DNA from: Apteryx mantelli
Lineage: Eukaryota > Chordata > Aves > Apterygiformes > Apterygidae
Length of the DNA stretch: 64,000 nt
Direction of reading: 5' to 3'
NCBI RefSeq assembly: GCF_036417845.1
Contig: NC_089981.1
Coordinates: 40,368,668-40,432,667 of the forward strand
Below the pieces are notes generated by a model. That model saw only the letters and a list, made by a program, of their open reading frames with translations, was not told the DNA's origin and did not search any database. The position numbers and the translations under genes were made by a program. Shown one piece after another: positions 49,950-61,452 of this stretch (its first letter is position 1; each line of letters starts with the position of its first letter).

Positions 49950-50082
49950 AGCTCATCCGTTCCCTCCCGTTTCCCTCCCGTTTCTCCTTCCCAGGAGGAA
50001 AGGCAAGATGATGATGACAATGCATTCTTGACTAATGGGCCCTGCTGAGACAGTGAGTTTGGCTGCAATGGATACTTTACAG
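49950..50082 (+). other. Candidate exon with alternative acceptors
   Basis: A strong acceptor (TTTTCTGCTTTGTTTTGCTTACAG) ends at 49949 and a second (TTTCTCCTTCCCAG) at 49994. A donor, TTTACAG followed by GTATCT, is at 50083. From the second acceptor, one frame reads EERQDDDDNAFLTNGPC and stops at 50046-50048. The other two frames stop within a few codons. This could be an alternative 3'-terminal or 'poison' exon, a lncRNA exon or chance. I do not recognise the peptide. Confidence 0.3.
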
Positions 50083-52097
50083 GTATCTTTCACTTCTCTT
50101 ACCTACTTTTTCCTTCCTCATTGAAAAAGGAAAAAAAAGGACCATGCTCTTCCAGTGATTTGACCTTTCCCCCCCCAAGGCCTTTGCTTAAGTGATGTCT
50201 GGAAGCCTAGCTCCTCCTGTGCTGGGAAGATTTGTAAATGAACCTGGGTTTGGTTTTTACCCTGTGTCCATCACCACATACCATCTCCCACAATGCATAA
50301 AGCAAGGTGGTGGTTGGCCTATGTTGTCTCCTCAGAGTTTCAGAGGAAAGAAAGAAAACATGAAAGTTCTTAGCTGGGGATTTTGTAAGGCATTACGTTA
50401 GCTAGGTTTCCAGATCCTGCTGAGTTGGAAGAGCTTTTTGGAAGGGGCTTAATTCCTTCAAAAAATCCTACCTTTACCTAATATATGCTATCTAACAAAA
50501 AATACTGTAGACTTGATATGACGAATGAGCAGTGGTTTATTGTTGGAGTCTAGGGGTAATCTGTTCACCATGTTTAAGCACCTTACCCCCTTCTGTGTTC
50601 TGTGGTACTGTTCTTGCTGTGATATTGCGAATAGATTTTTTTTTTTTAATCATAGTAAAGTTGATTCATATCCTGGGGAAAGTGCAGCTCAGACTTGGTT
50701 AATTAGTCATATTTTTTTTAATCTATTTGGATTTTCACCCCCACTTTTAGTAGTAAAAGGAAAGGAGAACAATAAGATCTCACTTTATGTTTAGTACCAG
50801 TAGAGGTTGTGGATGCAGTTCAAGCTCTGCAAGGCTTCTGGTGGGAGAGTTTCACAAAAGACACTTTGTCTCCTTTGGAACAAATACCACCAAACAGTAG
50901 AATTTATTTATTAATTATTTTTCTAGGGCCCCTCTGTTTCCAGCTTGCTCACAAACACTTCAGAGAGATTTGCTTCTTTAGAATAGCATGAGGGGGGACC
51001 AGCAGTGGGGATTTGCTTTCTATGCATGGCATAGTTTGCTTCATCTGCATGAGCTCTTTCTTGTTCCTAGGATACACTTGCTTGACTTAATTTATGGGCT
51101 TGCTTTATTATTTTTTCTTTTTGGCTGAGATCTGTTTTGACTTTCCCACTAAGCTCCTTTCTGAGCAGGGGCAAAACCAACAACACTGAATTTATTTAAG
51201 TGGAATTAAAGGGCAGTCCTTGTGCTCAGGCTGGGTCTGGGCTGCTAAAGCATGCTCAGCCTCCTGAGGTGCTAAAGAACCTCATGTTTCATTCAAAAGC
51301 CAACTGTGCTGAATAGCAGAGAGCCACTTCTAAGGACTGCAGTGGGGCTCTACTACCATCTGCCTAGTATGGAAGATGGAGCTTTAGAAGGTGGTGGGAT
51401 ATAAAGTAAAAAGAGAAAAGAGTTGACTGACCAGATTAGATTAAGGACTCAGCTAGTTTTGTTGCCCTAGAAGCAAGGTTTGGAAGATAATATAGTCCTC
51501 TGCTCCCATTGTAGCTATAACAGTGGCTGTTAAAAATAGGGGGATATTTAGCATATGTATAAGCATTAAGAGTCATTTTTTAATTAAAATGAAATTCACC
51601 TTCTTCAGTAATGTTCTAAGAATTGCAAAGAAGGATCTGCCTGTATCAAATCATCAATTAATGGCTCTTGAAAATTCAGCCCTAGTTTGTATCTTCACAG
51701 ATATTTTCCCTGTTTATTTGCTTCCTGTGTTTTGATTTTCTTTGTCCCCTTTTAAAATGAGAAGCAAACTCAAGCTTTCATCAGAACTGTACAGAAATGC
51801 AGAAACTGGGCAAGAGAGCTCTGTAGGAGAACATATGGCTTTGCTAAGCAGAACCAGGGCACCAGGCGTATAAAGGCTCCTCCACCCCAGCAAAAGAAGG
51901 TGTTTCTGAGCCTGTTCAGAGCAGCTCTGATAGCTGATTCCACAGTGTGAATTAGATGCTAAAACTCGTGCAGGAGCTTGAAGGCAGTTAGCTGGGGGGC
52001 AGTCTTCCAGCATGGTGCCCACTGTATTGGTGGGCATACTGAACTCTTCATATGTGTGGGACAAAATCTCAACTTTTCTGCTTGTTTTTCTCCTCAG
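50083..52097. other. Unannotated DNA, no gene seen
   Basis: AT-rich with short homopolymers. There is no recognisable repeat. Open frames up to 116 codons have no motif. Confidence 0.45.
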
Positions 52098-52120
52098 AAG
52101 AGGAAAGCCAGAGGTCGGAG
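52098..52120 (+). other. Candidate 23-nt microexon
   Basis: The acceptor CTTGTTTTTCTCCTCAG, with a long pyrimidine tract, ends at 52097. GTCGGAG followed by GTAAAA gives a donor 23 nt later. The segment is basic in one frame (KRKARGR) and acidic in another (EEESQRSE, when read with the AG). The exon would be very short and the evidence is only the splice-site pair. Confidence 0.2.
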
Positions 52121-53429
52121 GTAAAAAGTTGCAGGAATTTACCTTTTTTCCCCACTGACTGTTAGGCTGGAATTACTCTGGGAAACACTTCAGGGAAATG
52201 TGATCATGTCTGTTTATCAAAATTCACTTTGTCTGTCTGATCCTAAATAAACAAGGCAACAGGTAAGGTGAGTTCATGAGACTTCCTAGCCCAACCTTTG
52301 AAGCATACAGATGACTGAGGAGATCCAGTAACTCCAGATAGGCAACAGCTTAAAATCCCCTCTCATGCCTCCAGGAGTTAGCTCCGAGATCAAAACTGAA
52401 GCTTGTTGACAGGGAGTGGCACAGCAGAAAGTTCCATTTCCCATCCTGCACTGTAGATTGTAATAGAAGCTCAGCCTCTAGAGTGGTTACTCCTGCATTT
52501 CCAGCTGGCACTAGATTAACTTGAAAAACTAACATATAAATCATTTCCAAAGCATCCTTTTGAAGGTGGGGTCCCAGAAATCTACTTTTTATAGTGCCTT
52601 TAGTACAGCCACATATGCTGCAGGTTAAAGTTTTTGACCCTGTCACATGTTGGCTGTGTGCATCTGGGCTTGTGTTTATCTCTTCTTATTAAAAAGGTTA
52701 GAAGGGGAATGAGAGGTATAATGTAATACATTATTTATCTTGGAAGGAAAAAATCCAGTGTGGTCCCTAGAGTCTTTCCTGCATTTCTGCTTTATCTCTG
52801 TTTGCAGAAGTCATTGTTGGTGCCTGTATTTTAACAAGTAGTGAAATTGAAAGCACACAAATAAGAAAGAAACTAGACAGAAAAAGAATGACTCTTGTTC
52901 TGCTAGATGGAGGTGAATTTAAAGAGATGAGGACTAGATGCATTGGTGCTCCCTGAGGAAGAAACCACATTTACTGAATTTGACTATGGGATGTAGTGCC
53001 ATGTGTTTTACTGACTCCTCACTTGCACTCCAGCATAAATCCTGGAGACAATTATTTTTGATCGTTGGCTGACAAGAGAAATGTTGGAGAAAGCCAGTTC
53101 TCCTTTGAGGCAGTGCCCATGACATGAACTTCTGAGGTGTTACAGTTAGCATGGAGAATGTGTCCGCACAGCAAAGCAGAGAACTTGTTATGACACAAGT
53201 AGCTGTGGAAAAAATGTAAATGTGGCATTAGAAGCTTCAGCATGAGCTAACAACCAAGGTAAAGATTGTAATTTCCATACACTGGTGTTTTGCTGGAGCC
53301 TTCATTAGAGTATGCCAGTGAGTCTTTGTTTACCTTGCCTCTTCTAGTTAGAGAAAAGCTAACATAGTTGGCCAAACCATGTCACAACCAACCCTTTGCT
53401 TTCGTCTGGAGACCTTTCTAACTGCCGGA
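52121..53429. other. Unannotated DNA, no gene seen
   Basis: Unique AT-rich sequence. Minus-strand frames up to 98 codons have no motif. Confidence 0.45.
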
Positions 53430-53640
53430 CCAGCTGGCAAGTCATTAGGGTGCGCAGAAAACAGATGAAACTATTTTATCATTCCTGAGTTAATTCCTCC
53501 AGGGTGAGGTGTACCAATGCAGAGGAATTTGTATGGTGGGCCTCCGGCAGCTGGATCATCCGCAGAACTTGAGGGTGGGATTTTCATGATCAAACATCTG
53601 CTATTTGAATCAAAAAAGGTAACCACTTTCTCTCATTGTA
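53430..53640. promoter_or_regulatory. Candidate conserved non-coding element
   Basis: Unique stretch with CATTCCTGAGTTAATTCC, ATTTTCATGATCAAAC (TCF/LEF-like ATCAAA) and TATTTGAATCAAAAAAGG. No repeat content or frame. Texture only. Confidence 0.3.
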
Positions 53641-54929
53641 GCTTTGACCATTCTCCCTGAAAGTAGCTTATTATTTGGTGCCATCAGCCAGAGAGCAGTC
53701 CAGAATGCGTACTTTGAGCTGGGGTTGTTGGTGAGCATCTTTTGCAGTTTTGATTAGAAATTATCTTGGTTTCTTCATTTCAAAATTTTAGCTGGGGAAC
53801 CTTTGTTATCCTGTTGGGACACATCTCTTCCTGTTTCCCTAGTTGACTCTTACCTACGAAAGATTTCTTTCTACTTCACAGAAAGATCTTCTCTACTCAG
53901 TCTTTATCCAGTGATGAACACAAGGAAGGTGTCTTGAGCCACACACCTGCAGCAGGAACAGCAGCTGATGTTTCCTTCTGTTACTTCATTTTGCCATGTC
54001 TTTGGTTCACCTAGATAATATGATTCTTCACCATCCTTCTCCTTGAGGGATTCACTGCTTGTCACACCTAATGACTTATTCACTCATCAGCCTTTTTTTA
54101 GGTTGACAAGTATCCTGCAGAGATAAGACACTGGCCTTTGAAAATGTGGTGCCAGTAGTTAAAATGAAGAATGCTTTACAGTAAAAAGTAGAAATATGGG
54201 TCTAAAAGCCACACTGCTATTTTTAGTGATCGGAGTTATTGAGGATTTTGGTTTAATAATTCAGTGCAGCTGAGATTAATAAATGATATGAGGTAGAAAT
54301 GGTGTTTCAAGAAGAAGGATTTCAGGGGTATAGTTAACAGTTTAATTTAGTATATCCTGAAAGATGCTGCCTGAATTACTGTGTAATAACTCAGTAGAGT
54401 CCTAAGATTTCTCAGCCTGTTTTGTAAAAGGAGGAACATGCATCCTTAGTGAAGACTATGTAAAGTGAGGGAAGCCATCTGAGATCAAGCCAAAAAGCCT
54501 GGAAATCCCAGTCCTCACACAAGTTCCTGCCATAGCCTGCAGCCAGTCGCTTCATGTCGCTGTCAATTTCTGCACTTGCAGCCGCAGGGGGTAGGTGCTG
54601 CCAGGACCAAAGATGTGCATTTCCTGAGAACTGCCTGCCCACGACCTCTTACAGCGAAGTGCCTGTTCATGACACGGGGCCTCCTGGGTGGGCCAAAAGG
54701 AAATCCTTTCCTTGTTTCTCAAGGGTAAGTGGGGGAGGAAATCCCAGCATGTGAGCAAAATGCTGCAAGTGAGGGAGCAGTCCCACATACTGCCTCCCCC
54801 AGCAGAGCTGCTAGAGGGAACTCTCCCCGGGGCAAAGCACAGCCCTGTGTAGCTGCACCGATAATCATCACTTTCATCTTCCTCGCTCCATCTCCCAAAA
54901 GCTTCCGCGAGTTCTAGGCCGGCTTCCCT
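53641..54929. other. Unannotated DNA, no gene seen
   Basis: GC rises somewhat at 54460-54850, leaving overlapping open frames on both strands (up to 78 codons) without motifs. No repeat was recognised. Confidence 0.45.
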
Positions 54930-55090
54930 GCTTACTGAACTGGTTTCAGGGCATCAAAACAGCTTTGAAATTAAAGGGCCACATATATCATTAGAGTCCG
55001 GACATGCAAATCTTACCTACAAACTTAATAAACACACTGCTTGCTATGAATAGCCCCACTGGGTTCATGACCTCGCTGTCATTGCAAGTG
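54930..55090. promoter_or_regulatory. Candidate conserved non-coding element
   Basis: Unique stretch with GCTTTGAAATTAAAGG, GACATGCAAATCTTACC (a perfect ATGCAAAT octamer, the OCT/POU site) and AACTTAATAAACACAC (forkhead-like). Texture plus motif only. Confidence 0.35.
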
Positions 55091-55439
55091 CTGTGCCAGA
55101 GAGCATTTTCAGGTTTGACACCTTAGTTTTCACTGTGTTCTGCTCACACAGAAACTCTCCTGGTGTTGAGGATGAGAGCTTCACCTGTTAAAACTCTGCC
55201 TCACTAAAATATTTGAAATTAAATAAACTGGACATTCTGGCTGTGACTCTGATCTTTCAATTCAGAGCTCTCCAAAACCCCAGCATTAGCTCTGTGTAGC
55301 TACCGGAGTCAGTTGTCAGGTAGTTCCTTTAAGCGTCATGGATACGTTTTATGAGAGTTTTTTTTTCTTTATTATTGAAAGACTAAAAGTAATAAATGAT
55401 CATGTTTTTCATCTGAGGTGTGAGGCTGACTAGGGCTGA

Positions 55440-55620
55440 GGTATGTCTAGGAGGCAGTCTTATAATCTTCTGTTCTGTTACATAATATCTGTGCTTTGGT
55501 GTTGTCATCTGGAAATGAGGGAAATAATGGTAATATCCTGCTCCCCTGTAAGAATCTACTCATTCATGTTTGTAAAGCAAGTGGGAAATGCAAAGTGCTC
55601 ACTAAGGGACAAGGACTTAG
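55440..55620 (+). mobile_element. MIR-like SINE fragment, sense
   Basis: TGGTGTTGTCATCTGGAAAT, then GAGGGAAATAATGGTAATAT, then GTTTGTAAAGCAAGTGGGAA follow the right half of MIR ('tttcctcatctgtaaaatgaggataataatagtacc...gtaaagcgctttgaaa'). The left half is weak. Confidence 0.5.
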
Positions 55621-57754
55621 CAAATTTACATGAACCTGTGTTTTCGTAGCTTCCTGGAATGTGGTACATCCTGCTAGTAGACGTAAGGCCTGTGACATTC
55701 TTTTAATGCCCTTCTTTACAGAGCTTTTTCCTTGTGTATTTAAAACTGTGCTGTAATTTCCGGCTCCTGGTGACTATTTAGGTGCTCATGCAGTCAGAGA
55801 TGCCTCTCTCTGTGGTGAGAACATTGCAGCAGTTTTTCATAGTCACAAAGCTGGCCATGGTGATTGTGTTTCTGGCCTCTGGGCTCAAGTTTGTGCTACT
55901 TGTAACTAGAATAGAAACGGTTATCCCTGAAACAGCTGCATGTGGTATGTCGCAGCGCTGTTCAGCAGCCCAGCCATCAGTTCCTCCGTGCCCGAGCTTG
56001 CTCCAGACATGGTGTCTGTTCTCAGCTGTGCACTGGCTGATCTTGAAATACTCTCTGTCCTTCCATGTCCGTGTCTTCCCTCAAGGGCTGCCTTCCCTGG
56101 TAACACAGAGACTGTCATCCTATATGAAGAGACTCTGAAGATAATAAACACACCATAATCAGAAGCTGGCCCTAGACCAGGGATTTTACTCCCCTGCCAA
56201 AGGGTAAAAACATCTGTCAGCTAGATCCGGTTCGGATCCTGATCCAGCAAGACACTTTAAGTGTATAAACAGTTCTTTGGGCTTCTTTCTGCAATAGTGT
56301 TAGTGCAGATAGGGTTAAACTCAGATGCTTTATCTTGTTATGCTCAAAAATAGACTGGAAAAATCTTATTTCCTGTCTATATTTTAGATGGGTAAGTTAC
56401 ACTGCAGACATATATTACAGCTGGAACACATGTTATATGAAATGTACTGCCCAGACTTCGGAGTGGCCAGGTTATACATATGGAAATTATTCAGGCCACC
56501 TCCTCTCATTTGCTTTGCAAGGTTCATTGTACGCTTTGTTTATACCCCTGATTTTCTGTTGACTATGAAGGATGAATGGAGCCAAGTTCACTAGCCACCC
56601 CAATCCCTTTGAAGTTAAGCAGCAGTCCTATGTGAGTGGTGAATTAGACTGAATATAATGCAGAGTTTAACAACTTTCTATACTGCTGTTTCTAGTCACA
56701 GTTTCTAGAATAACTTGCAGTTATATGGGAAGGTTGAGGGAGACGGTGTTTTTTTTATAGCCACTCAGACAGTAAGATCAATGAAACCAGTGATGGGCAG
56801 GAGGGAGGAAAACTAGGTCCTGAATGTTTTAGAGAAAATCATCCCCTCTGTCCTTACAGAGTGAGGTTTGGTCACAAACTGTTGTATGTCGTATAGCATT
56901 TGGTGGGTTCATTTAGTTTTTAATTATCTGCCTGATTGTGATTTTTTTTCTCATAAGCTAATGAGGTTTTGAGATGATATGACAAATTTCAAAGAAAATA
57001 ATGTTTTGAATCAATGATTAAACATCTCAATGTTTTATAAATCAAAATTTGCCTAACAATAAAGACTGAAGTCTAGAAACTCTTCGTGTAAAAATCGGTA
57101 ATCCAGACAGTGAGAGGCACCACAGTATTTTTAGGAAGGGCTTCTGATCTTTTTTACAGTTTCTTACTGTCTAGGACACCTGATAAAACTGGAAGCAGCA
57201 AGTACATTAAATACAGAGCAATGGCTTGTGCAGAACAGCCTAGGGTTTCTGGTTTATTCATTTTATCAATTTAAATCCTATAATATTTCCCTTGATTGCT
57301 ACAGCAGGTACCCATAAACTACACAGTGCCATGTTAGCCCTTGAGCATGAAAATCACAGTTTCCATTTTGTTCTTAGACCATTCTCTTTAAGTGCTGTCA
57401 TATTACTCAGATTTGGACTGAATTATGTTTTGATTTGACATGGGCTGCATTGCTTGCTGAAATAAGCTTTTATCAGGGAAGCAGGTAACAGCTTCTGTAA
57501 TGAATCAAGAAGAGAATAAAGCTGACGGTTGCTATCCAAACAGACACAGAAGTTCCTGTTGAGCATGACTCATTTAAATGGTTGTGTCCCCATCTGAGTA
57601 ATAGCAGCAGCAGGAGAGGAGCCTATCGTTCCTGGGGCGTTGATATAACTAGACGGAGCAAGAAGGGGTTGCAAAGATACTTTTGTTCGGATTTTCTGAA
57701 CAAAAGGGTTCTAGGGTATGAATTCCTGTACTGGCTCTATGGCACAAGTGATAA
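55621..57754. other. Unannotated DNA with faint repeat relics
   Basis: No gene was recognised. Around 56215-56265, CCGGTTCGGATCCTGATCCA resembles the 'gatcctgcaaacacttaa' palindromic repeats of reptiles, but too weakly to delimit. 56335-56562 has an open frame of 75 codons without a domain. A 9-bp hairpin lies at 57680-57706. Confidence 0.4.
57680..57706. repeat. Perfect 9-bp inverted repeat
   Basis: CTTTTGTTC (57680-57688) pairs exactly with GAACAAAAG (57698-57706) across a 9-nt GGATTTTCT spacer. It is short, and such hairpins arise by chance in DNA of this length. Confidence 0.6.
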
Positions 57755-57830
57755 CTTGAAAGGAGGAGAAACTGAGGCATGAGGCCTGTGTGATGGAGAG
57801 CAGAGTGGGGAATAAAAAGTTGGGCCTTTG
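57755..57830 (-). mobile_element. MIR-like SINE fragment, antisense
   Basis: GGAGGAGAAACTGAGGCATG, then GTGTGATGGAGAGCAGAGTG, then GGGAATAAAA follow antisense MIR ('gaggaaactgaggcacag...tggcagagcagggattgaa'). It is short and diverged. Confidence 0.4.
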
Positions 57831-57904
57831 ACTTGGTGGGTTGTTCCCTCGCTACTCCACAAAAAGGTGGCTCCTGAGTGGTTTGCTCCCCTGTCCTCAG
57901 GATC

Positions 57905-58065
57905 AACAGGTTTTATTGTTAATGTTATTGCTATTATGACAGTAGCACGGAAATGTATTCATTAACGACAACTCAAGTGAGCTGGAGCTGCACAAACACA
58001 CAACAGAAAAGATGATCTCTGTCCCTAAGAGTCTTCAGTCTGAATTTAGTCTGTCTCACAGACCA
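57905..58065. mobile_element. Ancient LINE-tail-like repeat (L2/L3 or CR1 type)
   Basis: TTTTATTGTTAATGTTATTG and GACAGTAGCACGGAAATG are followed by GAGCTGCACAAACACACAAC, GATGATCTCTGTCCCTAAGA and GTCTTCAGTCTGAATTTAG. These parallel a repeat very common in turtles and crocodiles, which I recall as 'ttattattatta...gtagcaccta...aggtgctgtacaaacaca...acagtccctgccccaaagagcttacaatctaa'. Related tails occur on L2/L3 LINEs. Exact family is uncertain. Confidence 0.55.
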
Positions 58066-58345
58066 GGCTCGCTCAGCAGCAGCCCCTGACTCATCTGGAT
58101 TTCTTTGCTGTTGCTTTAGGCTCACAGTATAGACAACACCAGAAAGGAGAGTTTAGCAGAAAAACAGTGATGCAGCTTTTTTAATGAAGCTATGTATGCC
58201 CTCTGATCTGAATTTGATAATATTGGTGTTGGCTACTGTTTATGTAAAGCACTTCTGGTCTACAGATAATAATATGCAACTTTGGATAGGCATACTGATC
58301 TCAACCAGCCCATTGTATCATTGCAGTCTTCAATGTCAGTACATA

Positions 58346-58359
58346 TTTTTTTTTTTTTT
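58346..58359 (+). repeat. Poly-T tract (14 T)
   Basis: A homopolymer only. No associated element. Confidence 0.8.
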
Positions 58360-58589
58360 GTCTCCCTGCCAAAGAAAGCTTTCTTCTCTTCTCAGGGGTG
58401 TGGGATTTTTTTAAACTAATTATTGTTGTTAAAAAACAAACTTGGAAAAATGCATTGAACAGAACCACTGCAGTGGGGATTTTCACCACCTCTGTGCAGA
58501 TGTTATGAACCTCTCTGCTCATTTAGCTTCTGAGGCTGTTGATTTGAACTTCAGTTAATTTCTGTAAAGACCACAAATCAAGTCTCCCA

Positions 58590-58760
58590 TCATAACTAGA
58601 GAGTATGGTGCAATATCATCACTGCTTACTTCCGAATGAACCTGAGAAGCAAAGTGATCAATCCAGGCATAATTGCCAGTGTCACCAATTAATTGTTACT
58701 GAGCAACTGAGGGACCTTTTACACTAGCAGCCTCTCATTCCCAGAAATTGCAGTTCAATG
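58590..58760. promoter_or_regulatory. Candidate conserved non-coding element
   Basis: Unique stretch with AAAGTGATCAATCCAGGCA, CCAGGCATAATTGCC and TCACCAATTAATTGTTACTG (overlapping CCAAT and homeodomain cores). No repeat. Texture only. Confidence 0.35.
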
Positions 58761-58934
58761 TGTCAGGCTCTGGGTGGCAAGAAAACACCCTTTCGAGCCA
58801 GTGTAAATTATTAGCAGTAGGATTTTCTTTTAATGTCTTGCTGCACATCTCTAATTTCAGCATTACCAGATGGGTATTCCCTGTGCAGGCTGTACTTTCT
58901 TCAGTACAGTCAGGATCACACAGTCTTCACTAAG

Positions 58935-59056
58935 CCCTAATACAGACACATGTTTAAGCAGGTACTTAGAGTTAAGCATGATCTTAACTACCATTGAAGT
59001 CAAAATTAGTCAGCTGCTTAAGGGAGCTACTTAGTTTAGAAATTACCCCCATAAAA
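58935..59056. repeat. Relic of a palindromic interspersed repeat
   Basis: CACATGTTTAAGCAGGTACT, then AGAGTTAAGCATGATC, then ACCATTGAAGTCAAAATTAG, then AGCTGCTTAAGGGAGC resemble the long imperfect palindrome frequent in reptile genomes ('cttaagcacatgcttaac...ccattgaagtcaatgg...ttaagcatgtgcttaag'). The two halves can still partly pair. Probably a non-autonomous DNA-element relic. Confidence 0.45.
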
Positions 59057-60569
59057 ACCATCCTTGCTCAGTTCCTAATCACACTGGTTGCAGGGGAAAG
59101 CAATCGCATAGAAGCAGCATCTGGGCTTATAGAAAATTAGTACAATCTGTACTTTTCAATCAAAAACACAGTATATTATTTTTAGAAGGTTTTAAAATAT
59201 TTTTTTCATTATTTTTTAGAACTAGGGCTGGCCTGAGGATGTTGGTAACTGTGAAGTTTAATTCCAGCACTGACCCCTGTGAGCCTCTGTGTCTCCGTCT
59301 GTACAATGGAACCAAGGGTGTAAGTGTCTGTGGTTTTGTTTTTTTATTTATTAAAGTGATTTCACAATAGTACATCTTACCCTCTGTAAGCTTTTGGGTT
59401 GATTTTGCAGCTAACCTTTTTCCTTCCTTCTATCTATTTGAACACAAGTCGTTCATGCCCTAGGTTTACAGAGTGAAGGTTTTCATAAGATAGCTGTTTA
59501 AAAAACTCAAATTATGTTATGTAGCTTCAGTTTAAATCTAGTGCCCAGCTAATTAGTCTGGTAACATATCTGTATTTCTAAACAAAGAATAACTATAATA
59601 TTATCCCAGTGGAGATCAGCAAAGGAATTTGGGGAATGCAAATGTTGATAATTGTAGTTCCTGCTCTATAGTTAGCTTGAGCAGACAGACGTCTGCCCTT
59701 TAGCAGACCTCTCTTGGTGCCAAGAGTGTTACACACAGGACAAAAGACAGTAGATCCAATTGCAGGATGAAAGGCCAGATTCTGACATCCCACCTCATTC
59801 AATCCTTTCTCAATCAAAATTATCAAAGGACATTTTCCCAAAGAAAGACCAGAAAGATTCCCAGGAATCTTAAGTAGATGAAGACAAGGATATTTAATTA
59901 CTTCAGTGAGAGGGATGTAATTCTTCTTTCCTTTTTCTTAAACCTGTGCCTGGGTTGCTAACTAACCAAATTTAGGAAGGTAATTTGGCCTGATCATACA
60001 TATGTATTCTTAGTGGGATTCCCTACAACATTTAGGTGCTTTTGGTATCTTGAACAGCTGTATGTTTTTCAACACCTGCCATTTCTCTGGCTTGGAAAGT
60101 AAAAATAACCTCATTACTCCTGAAAAAGGAAAAAAGAAAAAAGAAATCCCAACCTCTGCCCAACCCCTGAAATCTACTGTTTTGGCTGTGTTTGCATTGA
60201 GCTTTTACTGTAGTAACAGATTTTTAAAAAGGCATAAATAATCTGCATGTCCCAAATGGCAAACAACGGTGTGTTACTTTGGTAGATTGTTTTCAGGAGC
60301 ATGTAAATTAATGTAAAGGGCCTGTTAGACTGAAGTATTATCAATATCAGCATTACCGTTAGCGGCTTACAGGCTCTTTTGAGGGTAGAACAACCTTTGT
60401 AATAGAAATAACTAAAAAAACCTGCACATTTTGGGACAGACTTTTTTTGTGCATGCATTTCCTGGTTCTGAATTTCGAATCTGCATTCTGCTCCCATTGA
60501 TCACTGTATGTTAATAGTTCAATTTTGTTTGCTTTCCAAACTCAGCAAGCAGTTTCTTTGACAGTAGCA
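59057..60569. other. Unannotated DNA, no gene seen
   Basis: AT-rich unique sequence apart from the MIR scrap at 59240-59345. Minus-strand frames up to 107 codons have no motif. Confidence 0.45.
59240..59345 (+). mobile_element. Short MIR-like fragment
   Basis: CCAGCACTGACCCCTGTGAG, then CCTCTGTGTCTCCGTCTGTA and CAATGGAACC resemble the MIR segment 'cagtgccactgac...gagcctctgtgtctccatctgtaaaatgga'. Only the centre is recognisable. Confidence 0.4.
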
Positions 60570-60720
60570 GAAAGAAAAGAGTGTAAGTCGAAGACTCATC
60601 TGTGATCCAAGTTTTATGAGTTACAGGGAGGCAATGAATAAGGCAATCAATTGATCGATCTTAATTACAGAGGTAGGCTGGGAGGAAATACTGCTTGAAG
60701 TAGACAAAACAAGTAACAAG
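60570..60720. promoter_or_regulatory. Candidate conserved non-coding element
   Basis: Unique stretch with GCAATGAATAAGGCAATC, AATCAATTGATCGATC (nested palindromes) and CTTAATTACAGAGG. It ends about 80 bp before the second LTR. Texture only. Confidence 0.3.
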
Positions 60721-60798
60721 CTTCTAGTATGGCTTAACCACTGCTGCCCTCATCATTGCCAGACTCACCTGGCTTTTGTTCTTGCAGGCTATGTAGAC

Positions 60799-60803
60799 AT
60801 GTG
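60799..60803 (+). repeat. Target-site duplication, left copy (ATGTG)
   Basis: ATGTG lies immediately before the TGTTGAGC start of the second LTR and is repeated exactly at 61519-61523. Confidence 0.85.
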
Positions 60804-61279
60804 TGTTGAGCAAGTAAAGAGTTAACAGGACTGAAAAAGTCTGCCAACTGATATGCTCAAGGCTGCAGACTAGAAGAGCTAACGGCTAAAGAACTCTGCT
60901 GCCTGACAAGGCCAAGGAATCCGCACGGGCCCCCGGGGAGGGAAGAAGCAATACGGAGGTGTTGTGGTCTTGCCTCGCTAGCAGGGTCCTTCCAAGCAGA
61001 CAAACAGTCCTGTTGTTATGAAACTCGCAGAGGTCAGCAAAAGCAGTGTTTGCCCAGAGCCCCAGCCGTATTCAAAGAGACTTGGCAGCTAAGAGAGTTT
61101 GAGCAGGGATGGGAACGTGACCTGATCATCCTCTCCGGCTGGACTGTGAGCACTCCCCCCCCTCCCCTTTTCCTGGGACGCTGGGTTAAGGTAACTCCTC
61201 GAGGTTGAGAGCCCTCTCACTAAGAGAGTGAACAAGAAAGCTTTCAAGTAGGGATAAGCAGTGCTTCCAATTACTAGCG

Positions 61280-61416
61280 CAGTAACTGACGGTTTCGGGT
61301 TATCCTTCTAAATCAGTAATTGCATTATTTCGGGCTATCCTTTCTGAATCAGTAATCGATGATTTCGGGCTATCCTTTTCTAGGCTATCCTTTCTAAATT
61401 AGTAGTCGCATTATTT
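61280..61416 (+). repeat. Tandem repeat inside the LTR (about 3.5 units)
   Basis: The units start at 61280, 61314, 61350 and 61399. Each follows the pattern CAGTAATTGCATTATTTCGG then GCTATCCTTTCTGAAT, about 35 bp. The third unit contains an internal duplication of the CTATCC-TTTCT portion and the fourth is cut short. Such LTR repeats often hold enhancer sites. Confidence 0.85.
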
Positions 61417-61452
61417 TAATGGATGTTACTAATCTAAGAGCTTGCATGAGGA

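Noticed and set aside
61205-61230. CTCTCACTAAGAGAG hairpin inside the second LTR
   Set aside because: It is short and imperfect and explained by the LTR sequence itself. No separate function is suggested.
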